A DNA stretch of 9,204 nucleotides. Origin: Sphaerochaetaceae bacterium (lineage in GTDB: Bacteria; Spirochaetota; Spirochaetia; Sphaerochaetales; Sphaerochaetaceae). Below, piece by piece: positions 5,229 to 9,204 of the stretch. Where the stretch lies: positions 1 to 9,204 of the forward strand of contig JALNVT010000085.1 of the NCBI GenBank assembly GCA_023231265.1, written 5' to 3'. Numbering within the stretch: position 1 is the stretch's first letter; the number at the start of each line of letters is the position of its first letter. The notes under the pieces were generated by a model. It did not search any database. It worked only from the letters and a program-made list of their open reading frames with translations, and had not been told where the DNA came from. A program made the translations under genes and the position numbers.

Positions 5229-6386
5229 TTAAACTTCAAAGCTTGACAGGATTTCAAGCAGTTCGTCTTTTTCATTTTTTACATTAGGGCTATATTGTAA
5301 TACACCCTGTATATCTTCTGCGACTTCTTTATTCCCACCTTTAGCGGCTTTAGCTTTGTCATTCTTGTCCATAACCTGTTCAAGCAACGTTACATATTCT
5401 TCCTGCGACATTTTGGCAAGCTCTTCAACCGACTTTTCAGTGTAACCAAGTGATTGTAATCTCTTGTGACGTTTTTCACCGAGCGCATTAGCTTTATCAG
5501 AATCAACTTTTTCTTTGTACGGTTTAAGTTCTGCGACTTCAACTTTTAAAGAAGCAAGTTCTTCTAAAACTTCTGTAAATTTATCAATATTAACTTCTGC
5601 GCAAGCTTTCTTTTTCTTATCAACTGGTGCGGGTTTTGCTTCTGGTTTTTCTTTCGCCCCACCTTTTTCGTTTTTAAGTGCATTATATTTTGCAAGCAAC
5701 GCATCATATTTAGCCTGTAAGGCTTTTAATTTTTCATCCATATCTTTATCGTTTCCCCCTTCATCTTTCTTTTCAGCTACTGCAACACTCTTTGAATGTT
5801 GAAATGCTGGATTTTTAACTATTGTCAATCCTGTAAATTGTATGTTTGAACAGTGTCTAACACCATCAGCATCGGTACAGCAATCAACAATTCCTTCCAT
5901 ACTAAAATTTAAGTTTCCTTCTGTATGGAATCTTTCTAACATATCTGCTACTTCTGCAAGATAATTTTTATAAACAATACAAGTACAAACAATTCTCATT
6001 TCACCTTGAGCGTTCATAATTTCATCGTCTTGCATACCGGAACACATTGTTGTGTTTCCGTTGTTGACCATGCAAGGAAAAGCATCTGCAATATGACCAA
6101 CAACTTTCCGTTTATCCGTATCAAATTCTTTCTTGACAAAATCGAATCCATGACCAGTAGGTTCGCCAGCATCGTTAGGAACAATAAACAGTGGTTTGTC
6201 AATAAAACTTGGATAGGCTTCTAATAGCACTTCACGAGTAAATTCTGTATTATTAAGGTTTACACCTTCATGTGTGGCAAAACACTTAATACGCATTAAG
6301 TCGGCATCCTCGACCGAGCTAAATTCAAGCTTTTTATTATTTTCTAAAAGTTCAATATTTATACTTTTCTTGTTTTCATCTCCCAA
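5229..6386 (-). CDS. Prohead maturation protease fused to scaffold-like C-terminus
   Basis: The start is TTG 6386, giving 385 residues. AAAGGAGGT (6393-6401) lies 7 bases before it, and an upstream GTG at 6404 would place the binding site inside the protein. Residues about 30-205 look like a phage prohead serine protease (herpesvirus-assemblin-like fold). Key parts are IKCFATHEGVNLNNTEFTREVL, SFIDKPLFIVPND, GHG, KVVGHIADAF (His98, candidate catalytic), GNLNFSMEGIV (Ser162, candidate nucleophile) and FTGLTIVKNPAF. The remainder is charged and helical: a coiled coil near 216-242 (LKALQAKYDALLAKYNALKNE), a Lys/Pro/Ala linker, and a second coiled coil near 268-294. Such tails act as internal scaffold for procapsid assembly and are then destroyed. 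No separate scaffold gene is present, which supports the fusion. The protease part has many cysteines, including a CC-x7-HC cluster at about 169-179. Confidence 0.85.
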   Translation of the reverse strand: MGDENKKSINIELLENNKKLEFSSVEDADLMRIKCFATHEGVNLNNTEFTREVLLEAYPSFIDKPLFIVPNDAGEPTGHGFDFVKKEFDTDKRKVVGHIADAFPCMVNNGNTTMCSGMQDDEIMNAQGEMRIVCTCIVYKNYLAEVADMLERFHTEGNLNFSMEGIVDCCTDADGVRHCSNIQFTGLTIVKNPAFQHSKSVAVAEKKDEGGNDKDMDEKLKALQAKYDALLAKYNALKNEKGGAKEKPEAKPAPVDKKKKACAEVNIDKFTEVLEELASLKVEVAELKPYKEKVDSDKANALGEKRHKRLQSLGYTEKSVEELAKMSQEEYVTLLEQVMDKNDKAKAAKGGNKEVAEDIQGVLQYSPNVKNEKDELLEILSSFEV

Positions 6387-6392
6387 AGAAAT

Positions 6393-6401
6393 ACCTCCTT
6401 T
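6393..6401 (-). promoter_or_regulatory. Strong ribosome binding site that decides the protease TTG start
   Basis: The minus strand reads AAAGGAGGT, then ATTTCT, then TTG at 6386. The GGAGG core ends 7 bases before the TTG. The site is near-perfect against the 16S rRNA tail, and the GTG at 6402-6404 overlaps its upstream side, so that GTG is not a usable start. Confidence 0.85.
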
Positions 6402-6420
6402 CACAATTTTTTCGCAAAAT

Positions 6421-6452
6421 AAAAAGAGGGGATAGCCGGGCTAATCCTCCCT
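6421..6452 (-). terminator. Terminator-like hairpin between portal and protease genes
   Basis: On the minus strand an imperfect stem forms. TAGC (6443-6440) pairs with GCTA (6436-6433) around a 3-base loop, and an outer arm GGGAGGA pairs with TCCCCTC with one bulged T, one A-C mismatch and one G-U pair. TTTTTATTTT (6425-6416) follows. It lies only about 35 bases before the protease start, so it could act as a terminator for terminase-portal mRNA, an attenuator, or a 5' stabilising hairpin. It shares the 14-base string AAAAAGAGGGGATA (plus strand) with the post-capsid terminator. Confidence 0.7.
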
Positions 6453-6493
6453 TCATATACTATGCTTGACTTTCAACTATTTTTTGTCCCCAA

Positions 6494-6542
6494 TTCTTAA
6501 ATAATAATTAATTAAATAATAGTCTTAAGAATTATTTAAGAA
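6494..6542. repeat. AT-rich inverted repeat in the portal-protease gap
   Basis: TTCTTAAATAAT (6494-6505) and ATTATTTAAGAA (6531-6542) are perfect 12-base inverted arms around 25 bases of almost pure A/T. A second, overlapping inverted pair, AATTCTTAA (6492-6500) and TTAAGAATT (6525-6533), could form instead. It begins 12 bases after the portal stop on the minus strand. It could be a protein-binding site, a weak mRNA hairpin or part of a promoter region. I see no convincing -35/-10 pair on either strand. Chance palindromy in very AT-rich DNA is a real alternative. Confidence 0.5.
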
Positions 6543-6553
6543 AAGTATGTTGT

Positions 6554-8068
6554 TTACTTGCCATTTCTGTTTGTGTTATTAAGCCCTGTTCTTGGTGAAT
6601 TATTATTACTTGCGGTCTTGTCAGACTTTCTATCACTTAATTGTTTTTTAGGCGCACCACCTTGACCATTAGGCTGTCCATTATCACCTTGCATATCACC
6701 ATTCTGTCCACCTTGGAATGGCATAGAATGTAGCTTAAATGTTTCGTCCATATCATTTGAATTTTCATCTTCACGCATAAGTTTAATTGCGTCATAATTC
6801 ATATCACAGCCTTCATACAAAGCTTGATATGGTAAACCTGCGTTTTGGAATAACTGTAATAATAAATTTGTTTTTGTTTCAGAGTCAATAACGACGTCCT
6901 CAAACCTAACAGATGGGCAATGGTCAGGATTAAGATTATTTCTAATAAGTTCTGATTTATAAAGTCCTTCAAGAATTGATGGTATATTCCCACGTATTCC
7001 TTCAATTGTCCGTGTTAGTCCTGAGAAGTTAAGCATACCTTCTGCGTAATTCCCGCCACCTTCGCCACGAATCAATGTTAGTGACACACCTAAAGTGTTA
7101 AGGATATCAGTATCAATCTCAACAAACTTATCCTCACCAAAAATATCTGTTTTTGGTTCAATCCATTCAAGGTTAACATAATAAGGCGTTGTTGCCAATA
7201 CAGAACCCGTCTTACCAGCAAACAGATTGTTATAATCTTCAAGTAATTTACGAGAAGGCTTGTTGTCTTTATCGCCAATTGATACATGAAAAGTCTTGTT
7301 TATAATGTCATTAGCCGTTGATTTTTCGGCTTCCTTAAGCAACGACTTGTGACTTAAATCCTCAAACGCTGGCAGAATAACAGACACTCCATAAGGTTCA
7401 TATTGACTTGCATTGATTTTAGAAAAATAAGATTTCTCACTATCCAGTATTGCATATTGACCATTACCAAATTTCTTGGCTTTCAAAACTTCGTCAGGCA
7501 ATGCAGTTTCCAGTTTTTTATCAACATCTATACCATCCGTTGTTTTACCATAACTTTCAGTTGCGACATCATTATCCTTATTGACTTTATAAGCAAGCAC
7601 TTGCTTGTTATTCCTGATAAGTGGTACGATCTTAATCATATCAATAGGGTATATATCAACTCTCATACCGTCACGATCATAGCAGACAACGTTACCTGTC
7701 AGTGCTAATTCAAATATAATATCTTTAATTAATTGACCAATATTAACCCTTTTGTTATATTCTGCTATGACATCTTTAACTTGATTTCCTTTTTTAGGAT
7801 AATCAAGTACAAGACCAGTTGCACCAAAATCCCTAATAATATTAATAACCCGCATAATAATTCCATGTTTTCTATAACAATATTTAGAATAAGCTATAAT
7901 ATTGCTTATATTATCCTGTGGATTATTGAAAATAGCTTCAAGGTCAGTGTTTGATGGCGATCCATCAACATTAAAATTTTTATCAAAGTGTTTTGAATAA
8001 GAGTCTGACAATTCACGTACAGCCCCTAACTCAAGTTCACTGTTATTGTCTACAATAACTTGTTTCAT
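6554..8068 (-). CDS. Portal protein
   Basis: A 504-residue protein starting at ATG 8068, with AGGAGG 5 bases upstream overlapping the terminase stop (TAGGAGG). It forms the dodecameric ring at one capsid vertex through which the terminase pumps DNA. Portal features are the N-terminal helical wing (SNIIAYSKYCYRKHGIIMRV, then INIIRDFG), the segment LIKDIIFELALTGNVVCYDRDG (about residues 113-134), and IYPIDMIKIVPLI. Later come DSEKSYFSKINASQYEPYGVSVI with SLLKEAEKSTANDIINKTFHV, and a stem/crown region, DTDILNTLGVSLTLIRGEG, NYAEGMLNFSGLTRTIEGIRG and NNLNPDHCPSVRFEDVVI. This matches the 'Y-eG-L...' and 'V-F-dp' layout of SPP1 gp6-type portals. The last 55 residues are Gly/Asn/Gln-rich and probably disordered. 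No MuF-type minor head gene follows, unlike in many SPP1-like modules. Confidence 0.93.
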   Translation of the reverse strand: MKQVIVDNNSELELGAVRELSDSYSKHFDKNFNVDGSPSNTDLEAIFNNPQDNISNIIAYSKYCYRKHGIIMRVINIIRDFGATGLVLDYPKKGNQVKDVIAEYNKRVNIGQLIKDIIFELALTGNVVCYDRDGMRVDIYPIDMIKIVPLIRNNKQVLAYKVNKDNDVATESYGKTTDGIDVDKKLETALPDEVLKAKKFGNGQYAILDSEKSYFSKINASQYEPYGVSVILPAFEDLSHKSLLKEAEKSTANDIINKTFHVSIGDKDNKPSRKLLEDYNNLFAGKTGSVLATTPYYVNLEWIEPKTDIFGEDKFVEIDTDILNTLGVSLTLIRGEGGGNYAEGMLNFSGLTRTIEGIRGNIPSILEGLYKSELIRNNLNPDHCPSVRFEDVVIDSETKTNLLLQLFQNAGLPYQALYEGCDMNYDAIKLMREDENSNDMDETFKLHSMPFQGGQNGDMQGDNGQPNGQGGAPKKQLSDRKSDKTASNNNSPRTGLNNTNRNGK

Positions 8069-8077
8069 TTGTTCCTC

Positions 8078-9204
8078 CTATCTTAAACTAAGAATCGGTT
8101 CCAATAATTCATCATCATTATTCAACCTATCATCTGCTAACATGGTCAAACCGTATAGCCCCATTCCCATAGCTGACCATCTATCTTTACGACCACTTTT
8201 TGCTCCAAACTTAAGCCAACCACCAGATATTCCCATGGTTTCAATATTAGTAATTTCCATGCGAGCGGCTTCGCTTTCTTCAACTTGTCTTTTCTGTTCT
8301 TGTGTTAAATCGTCATTCTCACTAACATTATATGGATATAAATGTACCCAGCGTTTTTCAGTGAATGTTTTTACTGCATACCCCATTTTGTGATTTATTT
8401 CAGGTGACGCCTTAATACCATAAATGATAGGTACTCCCTTTGTCTGGTTAATACGATCCATTGCTTGATCATCATTTTGATCAATGAGTGGGGGATACCA
8501 TTTATTATCGTCAATATCGTAATAGTCTTTTGCGAGTTCATCAGATAAACCTTGCCCAATTGTCATTGTATCTTGATAAATCTGAATAACTTTAGGGAAT
8601 CTTTTAAGCGTATTCCTAACAGCAATAGCCTGATTTTCAAAAGTTTCACCATTCATGGATTTAATATAAACAAGGTCTGCTTCAGCATGATCCGAGAACC
8701 AGTGTAATTTAAACACATAAATAATTGTATTATCTTTACCTTCCATCCTTGCTACATCTATACTCATAATATATTCAAATTGATTAAGGCCCTTTGTTTC
8801 AATGTGTGTTAAGTCAGAACAAGCTTGTAAATCATCAAACGGGATCCATGCGTTTTCTGCAAGTTTTGGAAAGTTACCCATATATTCCATTTCAAAATCA
8901 ATACTTGACATAACTGCCTTTTGTTGTTCGACAATAGATTCATCAAACAACCCTACATGAATACCCATTTTATATGAGAATATACAAGCAAAATACTTTG
9001 TATTATCAGGCTCAGCCATGTGATTTAAATAGTCAATAAACATTGGATATAAATGATTAAAACGATAATATGGTGTAGAACATAATAGAATTTTATTATT
9101 TCTAGCGTTGTTTTCACCACCAACAGAATACCCACTCTTAACAATAGCCATTGGCTTTACAACATTTTCAATTATGTATTTTGGCGTATATGCGGCTTCA
9201 TCAA
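8078..9204 (-). CDS. terL: Terminase large subunit, N-terminus outside the window
   Basis: The frame is open to the right edge (374 visible residues plus two bases) and stops at TAG 8078-8080. It is the ATP-driven DNA packaging motor and nuclease that docks on the portal. The first visible codons read DEAAYTPKYI. DE (9197-9202) is the Walker B acid pair of the ATPase, so about the first third or half of the protein, with Walker A, is missing. KILLCSTPYYRFNHLY is the coupling motif (STP). The RNase H-like nuclease domain follows: its first acid in YIMSIDVARMEGKDNT (Asp codon 8756-8758), its second in IYQDTMTIGQGLSDELA (Asp codon 8570-8572), and a late acid in GRKDRWSAMGMGLYG (Asp codon 8183-8185). 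The ATG at 9149-9151 is internal, because the Walker B lies before it. The portal gene's binding site overlaps the stop. Confidence 0.96.
   Translation of the reverse strand, partial: DEAAYTPKYIIENVVKPMAIVKSGYSVGGENNARNNKILLCSTPYYRFNHLYPMFIDYLNHMAEPDNTKYFACIFSYKMGIHVGLFDESIVEQQKAVMSSIDFEMEYMGNFPKLAENAWIPFDDLQACSDLTHIETKGLNQFEYIMSIDVARMEGKDNTIIYVFKLHWFSDHAEADLVYIKSMNGETFENQAIAVRNTLKRFPKVIQIYQDTMTIGQGLSDELAKDYYDIDDNKWYPPLIDQNDDQAMDRINQTKGVPIIYGIKASPEINHKMGYAVKTFTEKRWVHLYPYNVSENDDLTQEQKRQVEESEAARMEITNIETMGISGGWLKFGAKSGRKDRWSAMGMGLYGLTMLADDRLNNDDELLEPILSLR

Noticed and set aside
5515..5802. Plus-strand 95-aa ORF opposite the protease/scaffold gene
   Set aside because: Low-complexity Ser/Phe/Ala mirror of the Lys/Glu/Ala coiled coil, with no binding site; a shadow frame. 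The other plus-strand frames over 60 aa are shadows for the same reasons.
6387..6404. GTG at 6404 as the protease start
   Set aside because: The GTG abuts the AAAGGAGGT binding site, which would then be coding. The site is ideally spaced for TTG 6386.
6376..6456. 27-codon minus-strand ORF starting MKGGLARLSP over the terminator hairpin, as a leader peptide
   Set aside because: No ribosome binding site, and it is coincident with the hairpin and the protease binding site; most likely chance.
6405..6553. Sigma-70 promoter in the portal-protease gap
   Set aside because: TTGAAA/TTGACT-like boxes exist but no -10 box lies 16-18 bases away on the matching strand; AT-richness gives many partial matches.
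9149..9204. Terminase starting at ATG 9151
   Set aside because: The frame is open upstream and encodes the Walker B DE pair before this ATG, so the gene continues past the window edge.
1..9204. CRISPR array, tRNA, insertion sequence, integrase/attachment site, defence or diversity-generating system
   Set aside because: No repeated units, cloverleaf-like sequence, transposase or reverse transcriptase frame was seen, and the structural genes account for nearly all the DNA.
716..9204. Alternative genetic code (stop-codon recoding)
   Set aside because: TAA, TAG and TGA each end genes directly at or before the next gene's start, and no main gene has an in-frame stop.

Overview
The window is a piece of the virion-structure module of a tailed double-stranded DNA bacteriophage or prophage (Caudoviricetes). 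The DNA is clearly AT-rich, roughly mid-30s % GC by eye (not computed). Strong GGAGG-type ribosome binding sites sit 5 to 8 bases before the starts, some starts are TTG, and TAA, TAG and TGA all act as stops, so the ordinary bacterial code applies. This suggests a phage of a low-GC Firmicutes host. The host cannot be named from this sequence, and I cannot tell a free phage from a prophage.

Every convincing gene lies on the minus strand, so the module reads from high to low coordinates in the classical late-gene order. It starts with the 3' part of the large terminase (8078-9204, cut by the window edge) and the portal (6554-8068). A 167-base gap with a terminator-like hairpin and an AT-rich inverted repeat follows. 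Next come a prohead protease with a scaffold-like C-terminus (5229-6386), a probable decoration protein (4764-5216) and the HK97-fold major capsid protein (3799-4749). A cadherin/Ig-like domain frame (3515-3805) abuts the capsid gene in the -1 frame and is followed by a strong terminator (3481-3508). The connector and tail-joining genes are an unassigned 135-aa protein (3043-3450), a head-tail adaptor (2592-3026), a 54-aa overlapping small ORF (2428-2592), a stopper-like protein (1797-2435), an HK97-gp10-like neck protein (1225-1794) and a tail terminator-like protein (716-1213). A probable major tail (tube) protein (1-703) is cut by the left edge. No tail-sheath gene sits between the tail terminator and the tube, which favours a non-contractile (siphovirus) tail. 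This is an inference, because the rest of the tail module is outside the window.

Together the genes cover DNA packaging (terminase, portal), procapsid assembly and maturation (protease/scaffold, capsid, decoration) and the neck that closes the head and joins the tail (adaptor, stopper, gp10-like, tail terminator). Genes are tightly packed: several stop codons overlap the next gene's ribosome binding site (TAGGAGG or TAAGGAGG), and two junctions overlap outright.

The most interesting point is the end of the capsid gene. The Ig-like domain has no credible start of its own. Its conserved first strand is encoded upstream of the only canonical start codon, in sequence that joins the capsid frame by a -1 shift at a G-run (GTG GGG GAG TAA). 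I infer a programmed -1 frameshift that makes a minor capsid protein of about 411 residues carrying a surface domain. No defence system, CRISPR array, tRNA or insertion sequence was seen.
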